From NCBI GenBank assembly GCA_937951345.1, contig CALFCF010000101.1, positions 1 to 33,634 on the forward strand: a DNA stretch of 33,634 nucleotides. The letters are read 5' to 3'. Below are positions 17,622 to 25,801 of this stretch, one piece after another (within the stretch, counting starts at the first letter, position 1; every line of letters starts with the position of its first letter). Below the pieces are notes generated by a model. The model was not told the DNA's origin. It was given only the letters and a program-made list of their open reading frames with translations, and did no database searches. A program made the translations under genes and the position numbers. This DNA is from an uncultured Granulosicoccaceae bacterium (lineage in GTDB: Bacteria; Pseudomonadota; Gammaproteobacteria; Granulosicoccales; Granulosicoccaceae).

Positions 17622-18632
17622 GTGAAAGTGAATAATACCGCCGAACGTATAAATGACCTGTCAGAGCAGGTGAGTGCCTGCCGTGAGCTGATTGCGGGCG
17701 ACTTCGCCAGAGTTGACCGGCTTATCCGCGAAAAGCTTGCTTCGGACGTGGTTTTGATTAACCAAATGTCGGCCTACATCATTAGTAACGGTGGTAAGCG
17801 ACTGCGTCCTCAGGTCGTGTTGTTTGCAGCCGGTGCCTGCAACTACGAAGGTGATCTGGCGATAAATCTCGCGGCTATCGTTGAGTTCATTCACACGGCC
17901 ACGTTGTTGCACGACGATGTAGTTGACGAGTCGGCGTTGCGCCGCGGGCAGGAAACTGCCAATTCGGTCTGGGGCAATGAGGCCGCAGTGCTTGTCGGTG
18001 ATTTTTTGTACTCACGCTCGTTTGAAATGATGGTTGAAGTAGGTGAGTTCCGGGTCATGGAAATACTTGCCGCGACAACCAACCGGATCGCTGAGGGCGA
18101 AGTAATGCAACTGCTGAATGTGCACGAACCGGAGATCACAGTCGATCAGTACCTTGATGTAGTGCGCGCTAAAACAGCTAAATTATTCGAAGCTGCGGCG
18201 CGTCTTGGAGCAGTCATTAGTGGATCCGGCGATGAGGTGGAAACCGCACTTGCAAAATACGGTATGCATCTCGGAACGGCATTTCAGATCGCTGATGATG
18301 TATTGGACTACGTCAGTGATTCAGATCAACTTGGAAAAAACATTGGCGACGACCTGGCGGAAGGAAAACCAACTTTACCCATTATCCTTGCCATGCAGCG
18401 CTGTAACAAAGATCAGCAGGTGTTGCTTGCCAATGCAATTCGCGAGGGCGGGTTGGACGATATGCAGGAAGTACTAAAAATCGTTCGAGCCAGTGGCGCT
18501 ATCGAAGCATCGATGCAGGCAGCCCGGCAAGAAAGTGATCGCGCTCGCGAAGCCGTAGCAGTGTTAAAGGAAAGTGATTACAAGAATGCTTTGGGCATTC
18601 TTGCAGACTATGCAGTGGCGCGCCTGTCGTGA
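17622..18632 (+). CDS. ispB: Polyprenyl (octaprenyl-type) diphosphate synthase
   Basis: Adds isopentenyl units to farnesyl diphosphate to build the long side chain of ubiquinone or menaquinone. The 336-aa all-alpha protein has the first Asp-rich motif DDVVD (98-102) followed by SALRRG, and the second DDVLD (225-229), plus GGKRLRPQ for IPP binding. The GTG start at 17622 gives an N-terminus that aligns with IspB; E. coli IspB is 323 aa. It is divergent from rplU, the conserved gammaproteobacterial order. Its 3' end overlaps the converging metalloprotease gene by 25 bp. Confidence 0.94.
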   Translation: MKVNNTAERINDLSEQVSACRELIAGDFARVDRLIREKLASDVVLINQMSAYIISNGGKRLRPQVVLFAAGACNYEGDLAINLAAIVEFIHTATLLHDDVVDESALRRGQETANSVWGNEAAVLVGDFLYSRSFEMMVEVGEFRVMEILAATTNRIAEGEVMQLLNVHEPEITVDQYLDVVRAKTAKLFEAAARLGAVISGSGDEVETALAKYGMHLGTAFQIADDVLDYVSDSDQLGKNIGDDLAEGKPTLPIILAMQRCNKDQQVLLANAIREGGLDDMQEVLKIVRASGAIEASMQAARQESDRAREAVAVLKESDYKNALGILADYAVARLS

Positions 18633-20482
18633 GCAGATCGCTGTAATCGGAAGCGTAATCCCGGTATCAGTAAGATCAGCACCACGATAAAGATAAAGAT
18701 GGGCGATGCACTGGCACTCCCGCCTGCACGTAACGATTCCTGACTGTCTGCAATTCCGGCTGTTAGCTCATCTGTGCCGCCATCATTTAATGTATTTGAC
18801 TGATTTGCAGCGTTCGCTGCCGCAATCGGGCGGGCAGTTGTGTTGACTGACCCTACATTGGTTTGAACAAAATTGTTAAGCGGCTGTATGTCACCTGCCG
18901 ATGGCGAAGAAACCTGGCTTCGCATAATTTGTTGTGCAGACGAAGATAATATTCGCAACCGTATATCGTTTGATAATGTAGTGCGCGGACTCATATCACC
19001 GTACAGACAAGTAAGTCTTGAGACAATCGGGTTGCCACTTTCACTGTTGTTGATGGCGCCGCAATTAGCGGGTAAATCAATAACACTACTGTCGGCCGGT
19101 AAATCAATCAGTGTTCTTACGCCTGGTGCGACTCGCGACGGATCCAGGTTTGTGGCCGTTAACCGCACCACTCGTTCGTTTGCATTCGCAGACGGCAACA
19201 GCTGTTGGCTAATCGCAAGGTCAATGTTGTCTATATTGCAACTGGCAGCTATACCGGGTGCAATGGCTAGCAAACTGCAGTCTGAAAATTCCGGCTGTGT
19301 CCGGCTCGATAATCTCGGCCACATCAGGCGCGAGCTGTTGCTCGCGCAAGCCGCAGTGTTGTCGTGACCTGCACCCAGGTTATGTGCCATTTCGTGTGCT
19401 GCTAGTAGCGCATCAAATTCAAATGGAGTTGACAGACTGACATCAAAACCATCTGTGCGGCACGCCGTACCTATCCAGCCAAGACCGAGAACCCCGTCCG
19501 GGTCACGCAGACCGGTAAACAAATGCACCATGGTCAGGTTGGCAGGCAGTTGCGGATCAGTCTGGCGGATATTTCCAAATACAGCGAGTATGTTTTCCAC
19601 CGAACCTCGCAGGTTGCGTAGTGGGTCTGTTTGCGCGTTGGTGTAATCCACTACAGCTTCCAGCTGTATCGCAACCCCGAGCTGTTGTTGATAAATGCCA
19701 TCAATGACATTTATCAGTGACAACGCTCGATTCAGCCCCTGCCCACCGTGATGGTCGTTGAAGCGACTATCCACAACGATCCCCAAACGCAGGATCCGGG
19801 GTACATTAACTCCAGTTAGCGTGCGCAGATCACTGGTCGCATTGCGGTTCGTCAGGCTTAAACCTGTTGGTGGTGGGGGGTGAAGAAGATAATCGGCAGG
19901 CGCTGATGATGTCGAGTTTTCGATCGTCGATTGTTGAATCCGTTGCATTAACGCTTCATTCTGATCTGCCAGAGACGGTTGCTCAGTTACGCGCGTTATT
20001 CCAGTGATGTTATTCGGTTCAACTGCGAACATCTTGTTGAATGCGTAGATCTGACCCAGGTATGCGCCATTGGGTAGTCGCAGCAGTTTTACCCAAGACT
20101 GCGGATCACCCTCGACTCCACCACTGAGTATTTCAGGTGGCAGCCACAAGCTGTCAGTGGTTTGTGCATCGTGTTGCCACCATTGCACCTGAGCGGCTAA
20201 CGGGCTTGGATGCAATCTCAGTGGTAATACTACTGTTTCACTGTGCAGCGTAATTATCGCTGCCGGGTCAGTTATAGCGTTTTCACTTGCACTCTGATTT
20301 GCATGTGCTGAAAGTGATGCAAGACAACCAAGAAGTAAAAAGACAAGCGTTGTCAAAAACTGGCGAAGACACGCATCAGTTGCGCTGCGACTTTCTGCTA
20401 ACGATCTGACGTCCCGGGTGCTACGGGTATTGTCGATCAATAGCGTCGAGCCTGAGTTGAAGTTGGAGAGATAATGGAGCAA
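18608..20482 (-). CDS. Secreted M12-type zinc metalloprotease with GlyGly-CTERM-like tail
   Basis: A 624-aa exported protease. A hydrophobic signal region lies at about residues 40-61, preceded by an unusually long polar N-terminus, so the true start may be downstream at a non-ATG codon. The catalytic domain (about 220-410) has the extended zinc motif HEMAHNLGAGH (H363, E364, H367, H373) of reprolysin/metzincin peptidases. A variable region follows. The C-terminus, from GGSASAS at 587 through a hydrophobic helix to a basic end, fits a GlyGly-CTERM sorting signal processed by rhombosortase. The substrate is unknown. The TAG stop lies inside the end of ispB; the overlap is 25 bp and no terminator is seen for either gene. 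Confidence 0.85.
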   Translation of the reverse strand: MLHYLSNFNSGSTLLIDNTRSTRDVRSLAESRSATDACLRQFLTTLVFLLLGCLASLSAHANQSASENAITDPAAIITLHSETVVLPLRLHPSPLAAQVQWWQHDAQTTDSLWLPPEILSGGVEGDPQSWVKLLRLPNGAYLGQIYAFNKMFAVEPNNITGITRVTEQPSLADQNEALMQRIQQSTIENSTSSAPADYLLHPPPPTGLSLTNRNATSDLRTLTGVNVPRILRLGIVVDSRFNDHHGGQGLNRALSLINVIDGIYQQQLGVAIQLEAVVDYTNAQTDPLRNLRGSVENILAVFGNIRQTDPQLPANLTMVHLFTGLRDPDGVLGLGWIGTACRTDGFDVSLSTPFEFDALLAAHEMAHNLGAGHDNTAACASNSSRLMWPRLSSRTQPEFSDCSLLAIAPGIAASCNIDNIDLAISQQLLPSANANERVVRLTATNLDPSRVAPGVRTLIDLPADSSVIDLPANCGAINNSESGNPIVSRLTCLYGDMSPRTTLSNDIRLRILSSSAQQIMRSQVSSPSAGDIQPLNNFVQTNVGSVNTTARPIAAANAANQSNTLNDGGTDELTAGIADSQESLRAGGSASASPIFIFIVVLILLIPGLRFRLQRSAHDRRATA

Positions 20483-20635
20483 CGGATTTTGATGCAGGAA
20501 ACAATGTGGGTGGATTATACCCTCTCAGAACTCTTGCCCAGGTTTCCTTATGTTATATCTGCTGTTCGATCTACAGCGAGTTAACACCTTTGTAGTAAAT
20601 TAGCTCTAGGAGTTCACACTTTCCGTAAGGCTCTT

Positions 20636-20666
20636 GGCATCTGATCGGTGCCGGTTTTTGCTTTTT
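20636..20666 (+). terminator. Terminator without an upstream gene (possible sRNA end)
   Basis: A 6-bp stem including one G-U pair (20636-20641 with 20647-20652), loop of five, followed by GG, TTTTT, GC and TTTTTT. The orientation is plus strand, yet both flanking genes are on the minus strand. It would end a transcript begun within about 20520-20630. A possible promoter is TTGCCC near 20530 with TATCTG 16 bases on, which is weak. The 20483-20853 gap holds nothing else but the lipoprotein terminator. Confidence 0.4.
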
Positions 20667-20731
20667 TATTAACGACTTAAACCTTTGAGCAGTCATCGGA
20701 TGTAGTAACCGGTCTTCCATCCGAGCATAAA

Positions 20732-20763
20732 AAAACCCTGTCCAGCAAGCAGAACAGGGTTTT
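20732..20763 (-). terminator. Rho-independent terminator of the PG-binding lipoprotein gene
   Basis: A 10-bp perfect stem (20732-20741 with 20754-20763) with a 12-base loop. On the minus strand the right arm runs into seven T. It lies about 90 bp past the lipoprotein stop codon. On the plus strand the stem is also followed by a short T run, but the minus orientation is clearly stronger. Confidence 0.85.
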
Positions 20764-20853
20764 GATAGGAACGACTCAGTGTTAACAGAAACTCAGGTTT
20801 TACCTTTTATCCTGTGAGTCAATTCGAGTCGCACTAGTCTCAAGGTGCGTCGA

Positions 20854-21951
20854 TTACAGCTTAACGCCGAGTGCCTTGATAGTAGCCATGTCGAGGTTAC
20901 CAACAGGCAAGCCGTTAGCACGCTGGTATGCGCTTACAGCGTTCATTGTGCCTGGGCCTACGCGACCGTCAACTGAACCCGGGTTGTAACCGGCTTTCTG
21001 CAGTGCACGCTGAATAGAAGAAATGTGCTGTGGAGTCGCATTTGTCTCACACAGAATTTCTCGCCAATCCATACGACCTTCGCTAACCAGTTCCTGACGA
21101 GTAACAGTTGTGTACTTGGCAGGGATAGTGATAGAGCGAGTAGAAGATGGAGAAGTTTCTTCAGTTACAGTAACTGTAGAGTACTTAGCCGGAATCTCGA
21201 TAGTCTTGGTAGAAGCTTCTCGGTCAACAACACGCTTAGTTACCGTGCGGTACTCAGCAGGAATTTCACGAGTTCGAGTTGAGGCAGCAGTCTTCAAAAC
21301 CTGCTTGCTGATTGTCTTGTATGTGGCAGGAACTTCAACCAAACACATGATTTCACCAGTTGACTGATCGATCTTAGTGATCGGACCTGTGCCCTTCTTC
21401 CAGGTAGTGTGAGCAGGCTTGTCTATGATGCGCTCAGAAACAGTTTCATAAACAGGAGCAACCTGCTCGGCAACTGTGCGAGCTGGACGAACCAATACGC
21501 GCTCTGTAACTGTCTTGTAAGTAGCTGGTACTGTAACGATTTTAGTTGAAGCTTCTTCAACCAGAACCTTCTTTGTTACTTTACCGTATTTAGCAGGAAT
21601 AACTTCCAGACGCTCACCCGCTTCTTGAACCAGACGCTTCTCAGATACAGTTTTGTACTGAGGTGGCAGCCATACGCGAGTAAAGCACTGACCTGGGTTT
21701 GCACCCGGAGGCAGAAGATCTGACGCACCGTAGTTGCCGGCATTACCTGCAGCCTGAGCTGCTGCCAATTTAGCTTCTGCACTCTGCAGCTGCTGTGATT
21801 GAGCACTGAGTTGTGCCTGACTTGCGTCCAATTGCTGCTGAAGCGCTGCTTCTGCATTCCCTGATACATTTTTTCCGGTGCTTCCGCAGGCAGCAACGGT
21901 CATCATTACCGCAACTGATGCTAACGCCCCGAGGTGTTTAGTCATCTTCAT
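20854..21951 (-). CDS. Repeat-rich lipoprotein with C-terminal peptidoglycan-binding domain
   Basis: A 365-aa lipoprotein. Signal peptide with lipobox VAAC (Cys22), then an Ala/Gln-rich coiled coil (about 32-72). A block of eight degenerate units of about 23 residues follows (about 87-310), each centred on PAxYxTVxxRVL (for example VPATYKTVTERVL and IPAEYRTVTKRVV). It ends with a PG_binding_1-type domain (about 312-365, LQKAGYNPGSVDGRVGPGTMNAV). It probably tethers the outer membrane to the cell wall, as an inference from domain order. The fourth unit carries an insertion with Cys (EIMCLVE), and Cys also occurs near CFTRVW and LCETNAT, so disulphides are possible. ATG at 21951 is preceded by GAGG about 10 bases upstream. 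A strong terminator follows, suggesting a well-expressed single gene. Confidence 0.85.
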   Translation of the reverse strand: MKMTKHLGALASVAVMMTVAACGSTGKNVSGNAEAALQQQLDASQAQLSAQSQQLQSAEAKLAAAQAAGNAGNYGASDLLPPGANPGQCFTRVWLPPQYKTVSEKRLVQEAGERLEVIPAKYGKVTKKVLVEEASTKIVTVPATYKTVTERVLVRPARTVAEQVAPVYETVSERIIDKPAHTTWKKGTGPITKIDQSTGEIMCLVEVPATYKTISKQVLKTAASTRTREIPAEYRTVTKRVVDREASTKTIEIPAKYSTVTVTEETSPSSTRSITIPAKYTTVTRQELVSEGRMDWREILCETNATPQHISSIQRALQKAGYNPGSVDGRVGPGTMNAVSAYQRANGLPVGNLDMATIKALGVKL

Positions 21952-22361
21952 TAGATACTGTCCTCATTTACAATTCTAAGTTCGACTTCGTACATGCGTT
22001 TTGTTCGCCACCCATCGAAGTCAATAATGTGGCTAATTTAAGTGGCAAACGATTTCCGTTGCACGAAATTGATAACGGCAGTTTCTTTGAGGAGCTAAAC
22101 AAAATTAGACTTTGTACCCTCGCAAATACCTACTACTTCACACGTTGGAAAATTGCGATGAAACCTAGTGCATTTATTGGCGTTTTGGTGCGCTTTCTCC
22201 ACAGATATAATGCTGCGCCATGCGTGAAAGAAGAAAAAAACATGCCAGAAAAGCATTGCGTGACAAGGAGGGATATTGCTGTTTATGTGTCAGAATGTAA
22301 CAGCTGAATGTAACAGCGGTGATCAGGAATTAACGGTCGCGTTAAAGTTGGATTTAGCGAA
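21952..22361. other. 410-bp spacer with no convincing gene
   Basis: This spacer upstream of the lipoprotein gene must hold its promoter on the minus strand. On the plus strand a TATAAT stands at 22206-22211 with only a weak -35. A 12-bp direct repeat, GAATGTAACAGC, occurs at 22293-22304 and 22306-22317. Open frames here are short and have no recognisable features. Confidence 0.5.
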
Positions 22362-23033
22362 TTAAATTACACGCCATTCCCCCGATTGCAGCGAGTCAAT
22401 GGTCCATTCACCGATGGAATATCGAATCAGTCTCAGCGTTGGCAGGCCCACTGCGGCCGTCATGCGTCTTACCTGTCGGTTCCGCCCTTCAGTCAAAACG
22501 ATGTTTATCCAGCCATCAGGTACTGTTTTACGGTATCGGACAGGCGGTTCGCGCGGCCATAGCCAGTCGGGTTCATCTGTTTGCCGGGCTGTTAAAGCCT
22601 GTGCATGACCGTCATTCAATTTCACTCCCGATAGTAGTTTTCCCAGAGCCTGGTCGCTGATAGTGCCCTCGACCTGTGCGAAGTAGGATTTCGGTAGCTT
22701 GAAGCGTGGTTCAGCAATGCGTGATTGCAAAACACCATCGTTCGTCAGTAATAGTAATCCCTCACTGTCGCGATCCAGTCTGCCTGCGGGGTACACGCCT
22801 TTGACTGGAACATAGTCGGCCAGTGTCGAACGTGAGGCAGCGTTCTTTGATTGGGTCTGTTCTTGTTCCTTATTATCTGGAGCGGAAGGCGTTGTAGATG
22901 ATCGATCAGTGAACTGGCTCAGTACTCCAAAGGGTTTGTTTAACAAGATCACTGTGCGTTTTGCTGCAGCTGATGGCGCGTTACTTTTTGAGGAGTGGCG
23001 CCTGTTATTATTTGATTGTCTGTGCTTTTTCAT
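22362..23033 (-). CDS. rluE: 23S rRNA pseudouridine synthase, RluE-like
   Basis: A 223-aa RsuA/RluE-family enzyme; RluE makes pseudouridine 2457 in E. coli 23S rRNA. The start strand VILLNKPFGVLSQF is followed by a Ser/Gln/Lys-rich insertion (about 44-69). Then come the catalytic motif YPAGRLDRDSEGLLLLTND (nucleophile D87) and the family signature EGRNRQVRRMTAAVGLPTLRL. There is no N-terminal S4 domain, consistent with RluE; instead the first 25 residues are basic and low-complexity. It overlaps the exonuclease gene by four bases (ATGA), so translation is likely coupled. Confidence 0.88.
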   Translation of the reverse strand: MKKHRQSNNNRRHSSKSNAPSAAAKRTVILLNKPFGVLSQFTDRSSTTPSAPDNKEQEQTQSKNAASRSTLADYVPVKGVYPAGRLDRDSEGLLLLTNDGVLQSRIAEPRFKLPKSYFAQVEGTISDQALGKLLSGVKLNDGHAQALTARQTDEPDWLWPREPPVRYRKTVPDGWINIVLTEGRNRQVRRMTAAVGLPTLRLIRYSIGEWTIDSLQSGEWRVI

Positions 23034-23941
23034 TTGCTGAAAAATGTTTGAATCAAACGCTCTATACGCCGATCGCTGAATCCCTGACGTTTCAGAAAAC
23101 GTTGAAATCCCGCCATATTTTCAGATTCGCGTTTTAACAGGGCCATACTTACCGGTAGATCGTTGACGGGCAGCAGTCCGGTGAGTTGACGCGCCAGTCG
23201 TACGTCTGCCTCGTGGGTCGCAAGCAAGTCGGCAACCCGGGCGGCGCCCCGGAATTTCATATCGGCAACCTGATCTTGATTGCAAAACAGGTTATCCAGT
23301 GTTTGCCATTTTTTTAGTAGCTTCGCTGCGGTGGCCATACCAACTCCGGGAATGCCGGGTATGTTGTCAACCTTGTCACCGCAAAGCGCAAGCAGGTCAG
23401 CGATTTGTTGGGGCTTCACACCAAAGCGTTTTTCAATGCCTTTGGCATCCATCAACTCACGTCGCGCAAAATTCCAGTAAACATCACGTTCACCGATGAA
23501 CTGGGCCAGGTCTTTATCAGCCGAGACAATGCAGCTGACGAAGCCGCGTTTAGCGGCTGTTGATGCCAGTGTGCCGATAATGTCGTCAGCTTCATATCGA
23601 GCACGGACAAACTGTTTAAACCCGAGCAGTTTTACAGCCTGTTGGCAAAGTGCAAATTGGTGCTTAAGGTCATCAGGTGCTGGATCACGGTTGGCCTTGT
23701 ATTCAGGGTAAATCCGGTTGCGCGCCGATGTGGCAAGACTCTTATCGAAAGCGCAAACCATGTATCGTGCATCGGTCTGCTCATACAGTTGTGCCAGGAA
23801 ATCCAAAAAGCCATAGAGGGCATTGACCGGTTCACCGCGCGAAGTCCTGATGGAGTCCGGCAAGGTGTGCCAGGCCCGAAAAATATAAATGCTGGAGTCA
23901 ATCAGATAGAGCGTTTTCTCGGGTTGTCGTTTGGCTGCCAC
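23030..23941 (-). CDS. 5'-3' exonuclease (Xni/PolI N-domain family)
   Basis: A 303-aa free-standing flap-type nuclease related to the 5'-3' exonuclease domain of DNA polymerase I. Acidic metal-site motifs are LIDSSIYIFRAWH, CAFDKSL, YEADDIIGTLA and SADKDLAQFI. The H3TH DNA-binding segment reads CGDKVDNIPGIPGVGMATAAKLL over about residues 170-192. At 303 aa it is longer than E. coli Xni (about 250), which lacks part of one metal site, so this may be a different branch with full activity. It likely cleaves 5' flaps or RNA primers. Its stop overlaps the rluE-like start. The upstream spacer 23942-24245 is 304 bp. Confidence 0.88.
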   Translation of the reverse strand: MAAKRQPEKTLYLIDSSIYIFRAWHTLPDSIRTSRGEPVNALYGFLDFLAQLYEQTDARYMVCAFDKSLATSARNRIYPEYKANRDPAPDDLKHQFALCQQAVKLLGFKQFVRARYEADDIIGTLASTAAKRGFVSCIVSADKDLAQFIGERDVYWNFARRELMDAKGIEKRFGVKPQQIADLLALCGDKVDNIPGIPGVGMATAAKLLKKWQTLDNLFCNQDQVADMKFRGAARVADLLATHEADVRLARQLTGLLPVNDLPVSMALLKRESENMAGFQRFLKRQGFSDRRIERLIQTFFSK

Positions 23942-24245
23942 CTGATTGATCTACAAGAGAGCTGACGCGGTAAGGCTGTGGGCTAGTCCGTGTTCGATGC
24001 CTTTGTCAGACGCAGGCTCAACAGAGGATTTGGCGCAAACACTGGACAGCTTGATAAGCGCAGGGAACAGGTAATCGACGTCGCCGGGCTCAGCGGTGCA
24101 TTTTGGCCCGGCGGGTAGCAACTGCGATACGGGAATTCGGTGAGGCGTTGCAGGCGGTGCGGGGATAGCGGGCGTAGGGATAGGCTGCCTGAGCATCGCC
24201 AGGTCAGCCTTTACGCCTTTACCATCGGCTAGATGGGCTAGATGG
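23942..24245. other. 304-bp spacer between rpmE and the exonuclease gene
   Basis: An open minus-strand frame crosses this spacer and continues over rpmE in another frame, giving a Pro/Ala-rich translation with no known motif; I do not accept it as a gene. Near the rpmE end, GCTAGATGG is repeated directly at about 24228-24245. No convincing terminator or promoter is visible. Confidence 0.4.
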
Positions 24246-24455
24246 CTATTTTTGAGTGCCGCCGTAGCGTCGCTTGAACTTGTCCACCTGGCCCGCGGTG
24301 TCGATGGTTTTTTGCTTACCAGTGTAGAACGGGTGACAGTTCGAGCAAACCTCAACACTGAGATTTTCCGTGTGCGTCGATCCGGTTGTGAAGCTGTTCC
24401 CACAACTGCAGCTGACCGTAATTTCCTGGTATTTGGGGTGTATTTCAGGTTTCAT
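24246..24455 (-). CDS. rpmE: 50S ribosomal protein L31 (zinc-binding type)
   Basis: A 69-aa ribosomal protein L31. The start [20 protein letters not shown] at ATG 24455 matches the family; a longer frame opening upstream at 24524 adds 23 non-homologous residues and is rejected. Zinc-ligand cysteines are present (CSCGN and [13 protein letters not shown]), so this is the C+ form that holds zinc and can be displaced by a C- paralogue under zinc limitation. It stands alone between the exonuclease gene and hemW. Confidence 0.96.
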   Translation of the reverse strand: MKPEIHPKYQEITVSCSCGNSFTTGSTHTENLSVEVCSNCHPFYTGKQKTIDTAGQVDKFKRRYGGTQK

Positions 24456-24560
24456 CTGTGTACTCCAGCGGACTCCCGGCTGTGCCGGACCCTTTGTAAG
24501 GGGTGCAAGAGTGTAGGGGCACAAACAGAAAAATTCAAGTTGTTAATATCGATCGTGTAG

Positions 24561-25784
24561 CTAAACCGGTGACATAAAATGTTCGAGCAGGTCGTTTAAA
24601 AAGTCCAGACCACGATCGGTCGGTCGAATCGAGACAGCAGAATAGTTCAGCAGACCGGCTGCTTCGGCGGCGTCCAGGGCCTTTTTCCATGGCTGAATAT
24701 CGATTCCGGTGTGTGACCGGAAGATCAGCGGGTTGAACCCGTCGACCAACCGCAGCGCGTTCATCATGAACTCCAGGCCGGTATCTGCCAGCGGAATCTC
24801 ATGCTGCTCAATCACACAATCTGGCCGGCCTGCTGTCGCCAGGTAGTGCTCGGGCTTTTTCTGTTTGATGCGCCGGGTGATGGTCGCGGTGTCAGCACGG
24901 CTTATCTTGCCATGTGCGCCGGCGCCAATTCCGATGTAGTCACCGAACTGCCAATAATTTCTATTGTGTTCCGAAACAGCCCCGTTTCTTGCCCAGGCTG
25001 AAATTTCATAGCGTCTGTAGTCGTGTTGCCGCAGCTGCTCCGAAATTGCCTGTTGCATGTCGTGCAACGCGTCATGGTCAGGAAGTTCAGGCGGGTATTT
25101 ATGAAAAAGCGTATTCGGTTCGAGCGTAAGTTGGTACAGCGACAGGTGTTTCGGATCAACGTTTATCGCCTGTTGCAGATCTTCTAATGCCTGATTGACT
25201 GTTTGACCGGGTAGTCCGTACATCAGGTCCAGATTGAAATTATCAAAGCCGGCTGCCCTTGCCAGCTCTGCTGCACGCAAACTTTCGTCGGATCCGTGCA
25301 CCCGGCCGAGCGCCTTGAGGTGATGATCGTTGAAACTTTGAATACCTAGTGATAACCGGTTGATACCTGCTGCGTTGAAGTCAGCAAAGCGTTGTTGCTC
25401 GAATGTGCCCGGGTTGGCTTCCAATGTGATTTCAATACCCGGTGGTAACGTCAGCAATGCGCGGACGCCACTAAGCAGGCGGTCGATGGCGCTGGCAGAG
25501 AACAGGCTTGGTGTGCCACCACCGATGAATACAGAGCTTATCTGACGCCCCCATATGTCCGGTACTTCACTTTCCAGATCGTGAAGAAGCGCTTCGATGT
25601 AAGTGTTTTCAGGTAGTTCGCCGCTTGGCGCCTTGTGCGAATTGAAATCACAGTAGGGACATTTCGCAATACACCACGGTATGTGTATATACAGTGATAA
25701 CGGTGGTAGCTCGCTGAAACTGCGTGTCTGCGGCAGGGCTTGCGGATCGTAGTGTCCGATATTGGTCGTGTCGGGATCGTTCAC
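24561..25784 (-). CDS. hemW: HemW-like radical SAM heme chaperone
   Basis: A 407-aa radical SAM protein of the HemN/HemW group. The iron-sulfur motif CxxxCxxC is at C38, C42 and C45 (HIPWCIAKCPYCDF), followed by SVFIGGGTPSLF for SAM binding, and the HemN-type C-terminal domain. HemW lacks the extra N-terminal residues of true coproporphyrinogen dehydrogenase HemN and acts in heme delivery; the short N-terminus and location after rdgB fit HemW. It is the third gene of rph-rdgB-hemW, 17 bp after rdgB. Confidence 0.93.
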   Translation of the reverse strand: MNDPDTTNIGHYDPQALPQTRSFSELPPLSLYIHIPWCIAKCPYCDFNSHKAPSGELPENTYIEALLHDLESEVPDIWGRQISSVFIGGGTPSLFSASAIDRLLSGVRALLTLPPGIEITLEANPGTFEQQRFADFNAAGINRLSLGIQSFNDHHLKALGRVHGSDESLRAAELARAAGFDNFNLDLMYGLPGQTVNQALEDLQQAINVDPKHLSLYQLTLEPNTLFHKYPPELPDHDALHDMQQAISEQLRQHDYRRYEISAWARNGAVSEHNRNYWQFGDYIGIGAGAHGKISRADTATITRRIKQKKPEHYLATAGRPDCVIEQHEIPLADTGLEFMMNALRLVDGFNPLIFRSHTGIDIQPWKKALDAAEAAGLLNYSAVSIRPTDRGLDFLNDLLEHFMSPV

Positions 25785-25801
25785 GCTCTTCGAAAGCCGG
25801 T

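Noticed and set aside
22220-22300. 26-codon frame starting MRERRKKHARKAL with two adjacent Cys, behind a TATAAT
   Set aside because: The TATAAT is too close for a leader, no ribosome site is seen, and no family is recognised. Kept only as a weak possibility.
23951-24403. 150-codon minus-strand frame over the rpmE region
   Set aside because: Its first part is rpmE in a different frame and the rest is Pro/Ala-rich without a motif; rpmE is clearly the real gene.
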